64,000 bases of DNA. Source: Winogradskyella jejuensis (GTDB lineage Bacteria; Bacteroidota; Bacteroidia; Flavobacteriales; Flavobacteriaceae). The stretch covers positions 62,001-126,000 of the forward strand of contig NZ_FQWS01000002.1 of NCBI RefSeq assembly GCF_900129745.1, written 5' to 3'. The notes beneath the pieces are model-generated. The model ran no database searches, was not told where the DNA came from, and saw nothing but the letters and a program-made list of their open reading frames with translations. The translations under genes were made by a program, and so were the position numbers. The stretch's first letter is position 1. Each line of letters starts with the position of its first letter. Below, piece after piece: positions 45,399 to 54,363 of this stretch.

Positions 45399-46685
45399 AT
45401 GTCAGATAAAGCGATATTAGAAATTGGTGGGGAGAAATACGAGTTTCCATTAATTACCGGAACAGAAAATGAAGTAGCCATTGATGTTAAAGCACTTAGA
45501 GGTTCTACAAAAGGTGTTATTACATTAGACCCAGGATATAAAAATACAGGTAGCTGCGAAAGTGCTATTACATTTTTAGATGGTGAAAAAGGGATTTTAA
45601 GATATCGTGGATATTCTATTGAGGAATTAGCAGAAAAGGCAGATTTCTTAGAAGTGGCTTATTTGTTGATTTTTGGCGAATTACCAAACCAAGAGCAGTT
45701 AGATAAATTTCATGCAGATATCAAGTCGCATTCTGTTGTAGATGATGACGTTAAGAAAATTATTGACGCTTTTCCTAAGTCAGCTCATCCAATGGGTGTG
45801 TTATCTTCATTAACTAGTGCGTTAACCGCTTTTAATCCTTCTTCTGTAAACGTAGATTCTGAAGAAGAGATGTACAACGCTATCGTCCGTATATTAGGGA
45901 AATTCCCAGTCTTAGTAGCTTGGACTATGCGCAAAAAACAAGGTTTGCCGCTAGATTATGGGGATGATAATTTAGGGTATGTAGAGAATGTTCTTAAAAT
46001 GATGTTTAAGAGCCCGAACAAAGACTATGAGCAAAACGATATTTTAGTTAATGCTTTAGATAAATTATTAATCTTACACGCAGACCATGAGCAAAACTGT
46101 TCTACATCTACAGTAAGAATTACAGGTTCATCGCATGCCGGATTATTTGTATCGCTTTCTGCGGGTATTTCTGCGCTTTGGGGACCATTACATGGTGGGG
46201 CTAACCAAGCTGTGTTAGAAATGCTTGAAGCTATTAAAGAAGATGGTGGAGATACAAAGAAATATATGGCTAAAGCAAAAGATAAGAGCGACCCTTTCCG
46301 TTTAATGGGCTTTGGTCACCGAGTGTACAAGAACTTTGACCCAAGAGCTAAAATCATTAAAGTAGCTGCAGACGAAGTATTAGGAGATTTAGGTGTTGAA
46401 GACCCAATCTTAGATATAGCAAAAGGACTTGAAAAAGAAGCCTTAGAAGACAAGTATTTTGTAGATCGTAAATTATATCCAAATGTAGATTTCTATTCAG
46501 GTATTATTTATCGTGCTATGGGTATTCCAGTAGAGATGTTTACAGTAATGTTTGCATTAGGTCGCTTACCAGGCTGGATTGCACAATGGAAAGAAATGCG
46601 CATGCGTAAAGAGCCAATTGGTCGTCCAAGACAGCTATATACTGGCGAAACATTAAGGGCGTTTACGCCAATCGAAAAAAGATAA
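45399..46685 (+). CDS. gltA: Citrate synthase (type II hexameric-like)
   Basis: This is a 428-residue TCA-cycle entry enzyme. Seen: GVITLDPGYKNTGSCESAIT and GILRYRGYSIEELAE near the N-terminus, and the catalytic region with HADHEQNCSTSTVR, PLHGGANQAVLEM, MGFGHRVYKNFDPRA and RPRQLYTG. The N-terminal beta domain and total length are those of the gram-negative-type enzymes. A hairpin terminator follows directly. Confidence 0.97.
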   Translation: MSDKAILEIGGEKYEFPLITGTENEVAIDVKALRGSTKGVITLDPGYKNTGSCESAITFLDGEKGILRYRGYSIEELAEKADFLEVAYLLIFGELPNQEQLDKFHADIKSHSVVDDDVKKIIDAFPKSAHPMGVLSSLTSALTAFNPSSVNVDSEEEMYNAIVRILGKFPVLVAWTMRKKQGLPLDYGDDNLGYVENVLKMMFKSPNKDYEQNDILVNALDKLLILHADHEQNCSTSTVRITGSSHAGLFVSLSAGISALWGPLHGGANQAVLEMLEAIKEDGGDTKKYMAKAKDKSDPFRLMGFGHRVYKNFDPRAKIIKVAADEVLGDLGVEDPILDIAKGLEKEALEDKYFVDRKLYPNVDFYSGIIYRAMGIPVEMFTVMFALGRLPGWIAQWKEMRMRKEPIGRPRQLYTGETLRAFTPIEKR

Positions 46686-46696
46686 AAAGCAAAAAC

Positions 46697-46726
46697 AAGC
46701 TTCATAAGAAATTATGGAGCTTTTTT
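46697..46726 (+). terminator. Terminator after gltA
   Basis: AAGCTTCATAA (46697-46707) pairs with TTATGGAGCTT (46712-46722) over a GAAA tetraloop with one G-T pair, then a T run. It ends before the next start at 46755. Confidence 0.85.
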
Positions 46727-46754
46727 GTGTCTTAACATCACTATATTTAGTTTA

Positions 46755-47666
46755 ATGAAACTCAACATACAAAACGAAACTTCTAGGCTTAGAGCTGTAA
46801 TTTTAGGAACTGCTGAGAGTAACGGTCCAACTCCAAAAGTGGAAGACTGTTACGACCCAAAGAGTAGGCTTCACGTATTGGCAGGTACTTATCCCAAAGA
46901 GGAAGACATGGTTAAAGAAATGGAAGCTGTAGCAGAAGTTTTAAAAAAGTATGATGTTACAGTTTATCGCCCAGAAGTTTTAGAGAATTATAACCAGATT
47001 TTTGCTCGCGATATTTCTTTTGTTATCGAAGACAAAATTATAATTGCTAATATTTTACCCGACCGTAAGTTCGAGGTTGAGGCTACAGAGTATGTTTGGA
47101 GTACCGTTGCAAAAGAAAAACGAATTATCCTTCCAGATGAGTGCCATGTAGAAGGTGGTGATGTAATGCCTTGGAACGAATATATTTTTATCGGCACCTA
47201 TACAGGCGAGGATTATCCAGATTATATTACGGCTCGTACCAATATACATGCAGTAAAAGCCATACAAGACTTATTTCCGCATAAAAAAGTAAAGGCTTTT
47301 GAATTGCGTAAATCTAATACCGACCCAAAAGAAAACGCTTTGCATTTAGATTGCTGTTTTCAGCCAATAGGTAAGGATAAAGCTATTATTCATAAAAACG
47401 GTTTTTTGGTTGAAGAAGAATACCAATGGTTGGTTGATTTCTTTGGAAAAGACAATGTCTTTGAAATCACCAAAGACGAAATGTATGATATGAATAGTAA
47501 TATCTTCTCCATCTCTGAAGCTGTGATTATCTCTGAGCAAAATTTTACACGTTTAAATACATGGTTACGTGAGCAAGGTTTTACGGTTGAAGAAGTCCCT
47601 TATGCGGAGATTGCTAAGCAAGAAGGTTTACTACGTTGTAGTACTATGCCCTTGATTAGGGAGTAA
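46755..47666 (+). CDS. Amidinotransferase / dimethylarginine dimethylaminohydrolase-like protein
   Basis: This is a 303-residue member of the guanidine-modifying (pentein) superfamily. Catalytic features are FARDISFVIED, EGGDVM (about 133-138), His197 in LHLDCCF and Cys295 in LLRCSTMPL. These form the Cys-His-Glu/Asp centre for hydrolysing or transferring guanidino groups. The ATG at 46755 is chosen because the longer version begins in the gltA terminator. The exact substrate (arginine, dimethylarginine or similar) is uncertain. A second pentein, CtlX, lies 9 kb away, suggesting arginine/citrulline metabolism. Confidence 0.85.
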   Translation: MKLNIQNETSRLRAVILGTAESNGPTPKVEDCYDPKSRLHVLAGTYPKEEDMVKEMEAVAEVLKKYDVTVYRPEVLENYNQIFARDISFVIEDKIIIANILPDRKFEVEATEYVWSTVAKEKRIILPDECHVEGGDVMPWNEYIFIGTYTGEDYPDYITARTNIHAVKAIQDLFPHKKVKAFELRKSNTDPKENALHLDCCFQPIGKDKAIIHKNGFLVEEEYQWLVDFFGKDNVFEITKDEMYDMNSNIFSISEAVIISEQNFTRLNTWLREQGFTVEEVPYAEIAKQEGLLRCSTMPLIRE

Positions 47667-47672
47667 TCTATT

Positions 47673-47939
47673 TTACTTCCCGTACAAAAAGTAATGATTT
47701 ACCAAATCTATATAGTGTTGTTTGGCTTCATCTTGGGAGATGTCTTGTACTTGAAATAAGGCATTGGTCTTAAAAGCGTTAATAATTTGCTTTTTACTAC
47801 TTGGTCTGCCGTAGTCGTTAGTCGCTTTTTTGTAGTAAGCATAAAGACGTAATAAAAAGTCAGCAGGAAATGGGTCCGTATGGTCGTTAATCCGTTTTAC
47901 GGCATCTTCAAATGCTATATCTAATTCACTTTTATCCAT
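47673..47939 (-). CDS. Acyl-CoA-binding protein
   Basis: This is an 88-residue four-helix ACBP. Diagnostic residues are LDIAFEDAVKRI, the FLLRLYAYYKKATNDYG block (Tyr and Lys contacts to the CoA), AFKTNALFQ and AKQHYIDLV. It would shuttle long-chain acyl-CoA in the cytoplasm. Prokaryotic ACBPs are scattered. Here it overlaps the end of psd by 8 bases, so it is part of the phospholipid gene cluster. Confidence 0.9.
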   Translation of the reverse strand: MDKSELDIAFEDAVKRINDHTDPFPADFLLRLYAYYKKATNDYGRPSSKKQIINAFKTNALFQVQDISQDEAKQHYIDLVNHYFLYGK

Positions 47940-48588
47940 TCATTTCTGCAATCACAGACTCACCACCTTTAACCTTTTGGTTTAAAGTGACTTTAATGTC
48001 TGCATCCAAAGGTAAAAATAAATCAACTCTCGACCCAAATTTTATAAATCCAGAATCCGCACCTTGTTTTGCAGTATCGTCTACTATGGCATAGTTGACA
48101 ATACGTTTGGCTAAAGCTCCAGCAATTTGCCTGTATAAGACTTTTCCAAAGCCTTCGTTCTCTACAACAACAGTTGTACGCTCATTCTCTTCGCTAGCTT
48201 TTGGATGCCAAGCCACTAGATACTTGCCAGGATGGTATTTACTATAGGTTACTTTACCTGCAATAGGATAACGCGTTACGTGTACATTTACGGGAGACAT
48301 AAATACAGATACTTGTATACGCTTGTCTTTAAAGACTTCTTTTTCAAAGACTTCTTCTATAACCACAACCTTACCATCAACTGGCGATAAGGCTTGCTTT
48401 TCATTAGGATTTGTAAAACGCTTTGGATTTCTAAAAAACTGAAGGATAAGCACAAAAAACACCAAAACGAGTAGCATTAGTGATTTTCGTAACCACTCTA
48501 AAGAAACAAAATAATCGATAGTAAAAATTGCAGTAACCACAATAACTAACGTAATGAGTATTATTTTATGGCCTTCTTTATGAAACAT
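47932..48588 (-). CDS. psd: Phosphatidylserine decarboxylase (short, proenzyme type)
   Basis: This 218-residue protein makes phosphatidylethanolamine from phosphatidylserine. Two N-terminal hydrophobic helices (about 8-50) anchor it. Catalytic-domain blocks are LSPVDGKVVVIEE, FMSPVNVHVTRYPIAG, YHPGKYLVAWHPKASEENER and the self-cleavage region KFGSRVDLFLP, where Ser becomes the pyruvoyl group. The length is that of the small bacterial/archaeal type. It overlaps cdsA upstream by 11 bases and ACBP downstream by 8. Confidence 0.92.
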   Translation of the reverse strand: MFHKEGHKIILITLVIVVTAIFTIDYFVSLEWLRKSLMLLVLVFFVLILQFFRNPKRFTNPNEKQALSPVDGKVVVIEEVFEKEVFKDKRIQVSVFMSPVNVHVTRYPIAGKVTYSKYHPGKYLVAWHPKASEENERTTVVVENEGFGKVLYRQIAGALAKRIVNYAIVDDTAKQGADSGFIKFGSRVDLFLPLDADIKVTLNQKVKGGESVIAEMNG

Positions 48589-49402
48589 AACTTAAAATTC
48601 TTAGAAATAAATATATAAATGGTGCTGCAAAGATAATACTATCTAAGCGGTCTAACAGACCTCCATGTCCGGGCATTATTACGCCACTATCTTTTACATC
48701 AGCTTGACGCTTAAATTTTGATTCAATTAAATCGCCCAAAGTACCAAAAACACTAACAATAATGGCTAAAATAAGCCAGCTTGTAAAACCTAATGTTTCG
48801 GTGTAGGTAGCAATAAAATAACTAGAAACACAAGCGAAAAATAAGCCGCCTAAAAAACCTTCTACAGTTTTCTTAGGAGACACACTTGGGAATAATTTTT
48901 GACGTCCAAAATTCTTACCTACGAGGTATGCAAAACTATCGTTAACCCAAACCAAAATAAAACTACCTAACAGTAAAAAAGGCGTAAATGTATTAAGGTA
49001 ATTAGCGATAAGAAGCATAAAAACAAAACCACTAGATAAATAAAAGGTTGTAGCGATGTAGCGTTTTGATTCAAACAACGGAATCTTCTTTTCTGTAAAC
49101 AAATCTTTGATTAGAAATAGGTTAACAAAAATGGTAATAACTAGTAGTATTTGTATAGCTTCATTGGTGCCAGTGTTGGATGTATGAATCATACACCAAT
49201 ACCAAAAGCCAAAATATAACGCCGTGAAAATTATAGCTGTTAATGGAAATGCTTTTAGCTTAATGAGTTTATTAAATTCGGCTAAAGAAACTAAACCAAA
49301 AACAAAGAGTACAACAAGTAGGGCGTTTTGCCAATACATTGAGACAATAAGCAGTGATACATAAAGAAGGCCAGAGATGGCACGGGTTAAAAGTTCCTTC
49401 AT
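48578..49402 (-). CDS. cdsA: Phosphatidate cytidylyltransferase
   Basis: This is a 274-residue integral membrane enzyme making CDP-diacylglycerol, the branch-point of phospholipid synthesis. It has about eight membrane helices. The family signature is complete near the C-terminus: SKFKRQADVKDSGVIMPGHG followed by GLLDRLDS. SPKKTVEGFLGG is also seen. Its gene abuts the LUD gene (start at the next base) and overlaps psd, an efficient coupling of substrate-producing steps. Confidence 0.95.
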   Translation of the reverse strand: MKELLTRAISGLLYVSLLIVSMYWQNALLVVLFVFGLVSLAEFNKLIKLKAFPLTAIIFTALYFGFWYWCMIHTSNTGTNEAIQILLVITIFVNLFLIKDLFTEKKIPLFESKRYIATTFYLSSGFVFMLLIANYLNTFTPFLLLGSFILVWVNDSFAYLVGKNFGRQKLFPSVSPKKTVEGFLGGLFFACVSSYFIATYTETLGFTSWLILAIIVSVFGTLGDLIESKFKRQADVKDSGVIMPGHGGLLDRLDSIIFAAPFIYLFLRILSYVS

Positions 49403-50011
49403 TTATAAGTCTTCTAATAGCAATAAATACAAATTCTTAGCACTACTTCCGTAGGTTAAAAAGTCTTTATCTTCATTAGTTTTAAAATGCTTTATGGTCG
49501 TAATATTTGTAGGAATTTTTGATTTGTTATTGTTTTTAATGCCTTTTAAACCTTCGCCTATGTTTTCAACCAATTGACTTGTGGTAGCATAGACTACAAA
49601 ATTTGCTGGTAATTCTTTAAGCTTCTTTTCGGCAATTTGCTTGGAAGAAATTAGAAGTGAGCCATCATCAGAAATTAAATGCTCACAAGTGGTGAAAAAA
49701 TAACTACTATCTGAAGTTTTCTTAGTGGTTTTAAGCTCAAATCCTTTGAATAAATCTTCTAATCTATCATCTAAGAGGAATACCTTTTTATCTTCCCACT
49801 TATTTTCGGCAATTATATTTTCGAAGCTATTGTATACCTCTTCAATATTCTCACAGTAGAGGAATTTTCCACCGTTAGCCTTAAAATTTATGGTAAAACG
49901 CTCATCTACAGGAAGCTTGATTTCGGGCATGTATTTGCTGCGCTCATCATTAGGAACTTTTTCTTCGGAACCGGGGGTTTTTCCTCCAAAAATTTTTCTG
50001 AATAAACTCAT
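49403..50011 (-). CDS. LUD domain protein (LutC/YkgG-like)
   Basis: This is a 202-residue protein with a C-terminal LUD domain (FFTTCEHLISDDGSLLISSK, LPANFVVYATTSQLVENIGE), as in LutC of the lactate oxidation complex. The usual LutA/LutB partners are absent. Its setting between ftsH and cdsA is instead a recurring arrangement in flavobacteria. A lactate-oxidising role is therefore unlikely to be its main job here. Confidence 0.85.
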   Translation of the reverse strand: MSLFRKIFGGKTPGSEEKVPNDERSKYMPEIKLPVDERFTINFKANGGKFLYCENIEEVYNSFENIIAENKWEDKKVFLLDDRLEDLFKGFELKTTKKTSDSSYFFTTCEHLISDDGSLLISSKQIAEKKLKELPANFVVYATTSQLVENIGEGLKGIKNNNKSKIPTNITTIKHFKTNEDKDFLTYGSSAKNLYLLLLEDL

Positions 50012-50058
50012 TTACAAATACGATTAATACGCGTCTTTAGTCAATTATTCCAAATATA

Positions 50059-50097
50059 AAAAAACTTAAACTAACTAAGGGTTAATTTAAGTTTTTT
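50059..50097 (-). terminator. Terminator-like hairpin after ftsH
   Basis: AAAAAACTTAAA (50059-50070) pairs with TTTAAGTTTTTT (50086-50097) over a 15-base loop. It would act on transcripts leaving ftsH (minus strand), with T-rich flanks on both sides. Confidence 0.65.
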
Positions 50098-50116
50098 CGT
50101 CGAATGGGAGTAAGGT

Positions 50117-52054
50117 CTATTCTTCTTCTTCAGAAACTAAAGTCGTTTTTTCAAACGGACGTTTTCCAAATATTTTTTCGAGGTTGTCTTTAAAAATAAC
50201 TTCTTTTTCTAATAGAACTTCAGCCAATTCAGTAAGCTTATCTTTATTCTCTTCTAAGATTCTTATCGCACGTTGGTATTGTTCTTCAATAATTTCAGAA
50301 ATTTCGTTGTCAATCAATACAGCGGTTTCTTCACTATAAGGTTTAGTAAAACCAGCTTGTTGTCCAGAAGAATCGTAGTAAGTCACATTTCCAACTTTAT
50401 CGCTTAGACCGTAAACAGTAACCATAGCTCTTGCTTGTTTTGTTACTTTTTCTAAGTCACTCAATGCTCCTGTTGATATTTTATCAAAGATGACTTTTTC
50501 AGCAGCACGTCCACCCATAGTAGCACACATTTCGTCAAGCATTTGTTCTGGTCTTACAATAAGACGCTCTTCTGGTAAATACCAAGCAGCTCCAAGTGAT
50601 TGCCCACGAGGAACAATAGTTACTTTAACCAGCGGTGCTGCATGTTCAAGCATCCAACTTACTGTAGCGTGACCAGCTTCATGAAAAGCAATAGCTTTTT
50701 TCTCGTCTGGTGTAATGATTTTATTTTTCTTTTCTAGTCCACCGACAATACGGTCTACTGCGTCTAAAAAATCTTGTTTATTAACTGCTTTCTTACCTTT
50801 ACGAGCAGCAATTAAAGCAGACTCGTTACATACGTTTGCAATATCTGCACCAGAGAAACCAGGAGTCTGTTTAGCCAGGAAGTCTACATCTAGGGTTTCT
50901 TCTTTCTTAAGCGGACGCAGATGCACTTCAAATATTTCTTTACGCTCTCTAACGTCTGGTAGGTCTACATAAATCTGTCTATCAAAACGTCCAGCACGCA
51001 TAAGAGCGCTATCTAAAACATCTGCACGGTTTGTTGCAGCTAATACAATAACATTTGTATTGGTACCAAAACCGTCCATCTCTGTTAAGAGTTGGTTTAG
51101 TGTATTTTCGCGCTCATCGTTAGAGCCAGAAAAATTGTTTTTTCCTCTAGCACGACCAATAGCGTCTATCTCATCAATGAATATAATTGAAGGCGATTTT
51201 TCTTTTGCTTGTTTAAATAAATCTCTTACACGAGATGCTCCAACACCTACAAACATCTCTACAAAATCAGAACCTGATAGAGAGAAGAAAGGTACTTTAG
51301 CTTCACCTGCTACAGCTTTTGCTAGTAAGGTTTTACCTGTTCCCGGGGGTCCTACAAGTAGGGCTCCTTTGGGGATTTTACCACCAAGAGAGGTGTATTT
51401 TTCTGGAAACTTTAAAAAATCTACAATTTCTTGCACTTCTTCTTTTGCACCTTCAAGACCAGCAACATCTTTAAATGATGTTTTGGTATCAGTTTTCTCG
51501 TCAAAAAGTTTTGCTTTAGATTTACCTATATTAAATATTTGTCCACCAGCACCGCCACCGCCACCAGAAGACATACGACGCATAATGAAAATCCATACGC
51601 CAATGATAAGTATAAATGGAAGTAGAGAAATTAGAAAATCGCCAAAGGCGTTATTCTCTATATCTGCGTTACGAGAAGTTGGTAGATTGTTTTTAGTAAT
51701 GATTTCGTCGATACGGTCTTCAAAATTACCTAAATCACCAAACTTTAATGTATAGTTTGGAATGTTACCTGACGGTAAAAATCCTTTAGAGCGAGCTGTT
51801 TTGTGAACATCTTTCTTGAGAGCTTCTTCAGTAAGATAGACTCTAGCAGTTTTAGTGTTACTAATAATAACCACTTCTTTTACATCACCTTGCTCAAGGT
51901 AATTGATAAATTCTGAAGTTTTTATTTCTTTAGAACTTTGAAAAGCACTACCTCCAAACAGCTGTAGTCCTAGAATTATAGCTATAACTATTCCATATAT
52001 CCAATATGGACTTACTTTAGGTTTTTTGTTTAAATTCTTATTTTCTTTTGCCAT
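50117..52054 (-). CDS. ftsH: ATP-dependent zinc metalloprotease FtsH
   Basis: This is a 645-residue membrane-anchored AAA protease for quality control of membrane and short-lived proteins. Membrane helices are at about 16-34 and 140-158. A Gly-rich linker (SSGGGGGAGG) precedes the AAA module. Walker A is GPPGTGKT at 235-242 and Walker B is IIFIDEID at 290-297. Zinc ligands are HEAGH at 458-462, and the SRH region follows TNRADVLDSALMRAGRFDR. The sequence appears fully functional. Its gene is 15 bases after rsfS on the same strand. Confidence 0.98.
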   Translation of the reverse strand: MAKENKNLNKKPKVSPYWIYGIVIAIILGLQLFGGSAFQSSKEIKTSEFINYLEQGDVKEVVIISNTKTARVYLTEEALKKDVHKTARSKGFLPSGNIPNYTLKFGDLGNFEDRIDEIITKNNLPTSRNADIENNAFGDFLISLLPFILIIGVWIFIMRRMSSGGGGGAGGQIFNIGKSKAKLFDEKTDTKTSFKDVAGLEGAKEEVQEIVDFLKFPEKYTSLGGKIPKGALLVGPPGTGKTLLAKAVAGEAKVPFFSLSGSDFVEMFVGVGASRVRDLFKQAKEKSPSIIFIDEIDAIGRARGKNNFSGSNDERENTLNQLLTEMDGFGTNTNVIVLAATNRADVLDSALMRAGRFDRQIYVDLPDVRERKEIFEVHLRPLKKEETLDVDFLAKQTPGFSGADIANVCNESALIAARKGKKAVNKQDFLDAVDRIVGGLEKKNKIITPDEKKAIAFHEAGHATVSWMLEHAAPLVKVTIVPRGQSLGAAWYLPEERLIVRPEQMLDEMCATMGGRAAEKVIFDKISTGALSDLEKVTKQARAMVTVYGLSDKVGNVTYYDSSGQQAGFTKPYSEETAVLIDNEISEIIEEQYQRAIRILEENKDKLTELAEVLLEKEVIFKDNLEKIFGKRPFEKTTLVSEEEE

Positions 52055-52069
52055 TCTTAGCGTTTCGTT

Positions 52070-52441
52070 TTATAAACTTGTTTCTATTTCTGTAGTTTTT
52101 GCATCACCCCATAAGCTTTCGATATCATAATATTCTCTGATATGCTTCTGAAAAACGTGTACAACTACATTAACGTAATCCATTAAAACCCACTCGGCAT
52201 TATCTGTACCTTCAATATGCCAAGGCTTATCTTTAATGGTTTTACTTACTTGTTTTTGGATGGAATTTACAATGGCATTGACTTGGGTGTTAGAAGTTCC
52301 CTCGCACACTATAAAGTAATCGCAAACTGTATTTTCTATTTCTCTTAAATCTAAAAGTATAATCTCTTTTCCTTTAACGTCTTCGATTCCGCTAATTATC
52401 GTTGTAATGAGCTGGTCGGCATTGCTATTTCTTTCCGTCAT
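52070..52441 (-). CDS. rsfS: Ribosome silencing factor RsfS
   Basis: This is a 123-residue RsfS/Iojap protein that binds L14 and blocks subunit joining when nutrients are short. Seen: GKEIILLDLREIENTVCDYF, FIVCEGTSNTQVNAIVNSI, HIEGTDNAEWVLMDYVNVVV and FQKHIREYYDIESLWGDA. It is upstream of ftsH and likely co-transcribed from the promoter box at 52462. Confidence 0.97.
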   Translation of the reverse strand: MTERNSNADQLITTIISGIEDVKGKEIILLDLREIENTVCDYFIVCEGTSNTQVNAIVNSIQKQVSKTIKDKPWHIEGTDNAEWVLMDYVNVVVHVFQKHIREYYDIESLWGDAKTTEIETSL

Positions 52442-52461
52442 TAAAATGTTTTAAATTTATA

Positions 52462-52469
52462 CAAAGTTA
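52462..52469 (-). promoter_or_regulatory. -7 promoter box for rsfS-ftsH (TAACTTTG on the minus strand)
   Basis: The plus strand reads CAAAGTTA, i.e. TAACTTTG in the direction of rsfS, 20 bases before its start. A TTTG lies 24 bases further upstream, slightly beyond the usual spacing. Confidence 0.55.
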
Positions 52470-52535
52470 TTACTTTTTTAGTTCTTGCTAAGTCAAATAC
52501 TCATAAGAAATCCATAAAATAATTCCTTTGATTTA

Positions 52536-53267
52536 ATGTACATAATCAAACTTGATGCCATCGACTCAACCAACTCGTACCTAAAGACTATAAGTCTTAA
52601 AAAGATGCCTAAAGATTTTACTGTAGTTGTTGCTGAAGAGCAGACTAATGGTAGAGGTCAAATGGGAACACAGTGGCAAGCGGAAGCGTCTAAAAACCTA
52701 ACGTTTAGTGTGTTTAAAGATGTTTCTTTTTTAAAGGTGTCTCATCAGTTTTGTATTAGTATGGCTGTAGCTCTAGGACTGTCCAAAGCATTAAAAGAAC
52801 TGCAAATACCAAAAATAAAGATAAAATGGCCTAACGACATTTTGTCAGAAAACAAGAAAATTGCAGGCATTCTTATAGAAAATGTCATAAAGAATAATAC
52901 GCTAGAAGGTTCTATTATTGGTATGGGTCTAAATGTTAATCAGAAGTTTTTTGACGATTTACCAAATGCATCTTCACTACATTTAATTACCGGGATTGTT
53001 TATAGTAAAGATGAAGTTTTACATAATATATTGAAGCATATTGAACATTACCTTAAGCGGCTTGAGTCTGGTGATTTAAACCTATTAAAGAAAGAATATG
53101 AAGCTGAGTTATTTCGCATAAAAAAACCATCAACTTTTAAGACTCCAACAAACCAAATATTTTCTGGTTTTATTGAGGGTATAACAGATGATGGTAAATT
53201 AAAATTGCTTCTTGAGGATGATGTGCACATGGCATACGACCTCAAAGAAGTAGAGCTTCTCTACTAA
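52536..53267 (+). CDS. birA: Biotin-[acetyl-CoA-carboxylase] ligase
   Basis: This is a 243-residue monofunctional biotin-protein ligase that attaches biotin to the BCCP subunit. Seen: LDAIDSTNSYLK, VVVAEEQTNGRGQMGTQW (biotinoyl-AMP loop), KIKWPNDILSENKKIAGIL, the catalytic lysine, and IIGMGLNVNQ. No N-terminal DNA-binding domain is present, so it is not a repressor. Divergent from rsfS and convergent with the SRPBCC gene, overlapping it by 4 bases. Confidence 0.95.
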   Translation: MYIIKLDAIDSTNSYLKTISLKKMPKDFTVVVAEEQTNGRGQMGTQWQAEASKNLTFSVFKDVSFLKVSHQFCISMAVALGLSKALKELQIPKIKIKWPNDILSENKKIAGILIENVIKNNTLEGSIIGMGLNVNQKFFDDLPNASSLHLITGIVYSKDEVLHNILKHIEHYLKRLESGDLNLLKKEYEAELFRIKKPSTFKTPTNQIFSGFIEGITDDGKLKLLLEDDVHMAYDLKEVELLY

Positions 53268-53659
53268 ACTGAAGCTGGCATATTTGTAGCCAAAGTTTCT
53301 AAAAATTTATTGATAGGGCCTTTTATCATCATGGCCATCATAGCATTAAACTCTCCAGAAAAATTAAGTTTTACTTCACTTTTATTAGGCTCAATTTCAG
53401 TGATATCTGCAGTTAAAGAAAAGTCTAATTTTCCACCAGCAGCTCCTAAAACAATTTTACTATTTGGTGTAGCTTCTTTCTTTTTTAGTACAATTTCTGG
53501 CATTCCTTTTAATGCAAATAAAAATTTGTCTGTATCCAAAACTTCAAATTTGCTAATATTTTCTGGCATTAGCTTTTCAAAATTCTTTACATCAGATAAA
53601 AAGTTAAAAGTATCTTCGGCAGATTTATCAACAGCCACTTTAGGTGATTCTAAATTCAT
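53264..53659 (-). CDS. SRPBCC/START-like domain protein
   Basis: This is a 131-residue single-domain protein of the SRPBCC lipid/ligand-binding fold: VDKSAEDTFNFLSDVKNFEKL is the typical start (given here as a 21-base-wide segment only in part), with LDFSLTADITEIEPNKSEVK strands and a C-terminal helix (IKGPINKFLETLATNM). Usually a small-molecule or lipid carrier. It is 28 bases downstream of pyrE on the same strand. Confidence 0.8.
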   Translation of the reverse strand: MNLESPKVAVDKSAEDTFNFLSDVKNFEKLMPENISKFEVLDTDKFLFALKGMPEIVLKKKEATPNSKIVLGAAGGKLDFSLTADITEIEPNKSEVKLNFSGEFNAMMAMMIKGPINKFLETLATNMPASV

Positions 53660-53687
53660 TTTATAATATTATTTTTTTCTTTGAGTA

Positions 53688-54332
53688 TCAATTAGCGTTC
53701 CATTCGCTAGGATTTGCATTCCAACGTGCTAAAATGTCTTGCTCTTCTTGGGTAATATATTTGGTGTCAAGGGCTTGTTCTAGGAGGTTTTCGTAATTTC
53801 CTAAAGTGTTTAGTTCAATGTCAGCTTTGCTAAAGTTTTGTTCCGCAACATCAAAACCATAGGAGAAAATAGCAACCATACCTTTGATATTAACTTCAGC
53901 AGCTTTTAAAGCCTCAACGGCATTAAGACTACTTTTACCAGTACTAATTAAATCTTCTACCACCACGACACTTTGGCCTTTCTCAATGTAACCTTCAACT
54001 TGGTTTTGTCTTCCATGTTTTTTTGCTTCAGGTCTTACATATACAAAAGGTAAGTTAAGATACTCGGCAACTAGTGCACCTATACCAATAGCGCCAGTAG
54101 CTACCCCAGCAATAACGTCTGGTTTGCCATACTTCTCTTCAATCTGTTTTGCTAAAGTTTCTCTCACGTAATTTCTTATTTGCGGATAAGATAGTACGAT
54201 ACGGTTATCACAATAGATGGGAGATTTCCATCCAGAAGCCCAAGTAAAAGGGTCTTTTGGTTGTAATTTAATGGCGTTAATCTGAAGTAATAACTCAGCG
54301 GTTTTCTTAGCGATGTCTTTGTTAAAAATCAT
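53688..54332 (-). CDS. pyrE: Orotate phosphoribosyltransferase
   Basis: This is a 214-residue PRTase converting orotate and PRPP to OMP. Seen: FTWASGWKSPIYCDNR, GVATGAIGIGALVAEYL, VRPEAKKHGRQNQVEG and the PRPP motif VVVVEDLISTGKSS. Length is normal. Its ATG lies four bases after a TAATTTTG box on the minus strand, suggesting a leaderless message, and a 17-base tandem repeat sits upstream. Confidence 0.96.
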   Translation of the reverse strand: MIFNKDIAKKTAELLLQINAIKLQPKDPFTWASGWKSPIYCDNRIVLSYPQIRNYVRETLAKQIEEKYGKPDVIAGVATGAIGIGALVAEYLNLPFVYVRPEAKKHGRQNQVEGYIEKGQSVVVVEDLISTGKSSLNAVEALKAAEVNIKGMVAIFSYGFDVAEQNFSKADIELNTLGNYENLLEQALDTKYITQEEQDILARWNANPSEWNAN

Positions 54333-54336
54333 GCAA

Positions 54337-54344
54337 CAAAATTA
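54337..54344 (-). promoter_or_regulatory. -7 box directly before pyrE (TAATTTTG)
   Basis: The plus-strand CAAAATTA reads TAATTTTG toward pyrE and ends four bases before its ATG (54332). Confidence 0.5.
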
Positions 54345-54363
54345 ATGAAATTTGAAGTGAGTT

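Noticed and set aside
51060-51755. Long open frame (231 codons) on the plus strand inside ftsH
   Set aside because: It is antisense to a clearly functional FtsH, with no recognisable domains or promoter, and its composition is that of a shadow of a conserved gene.
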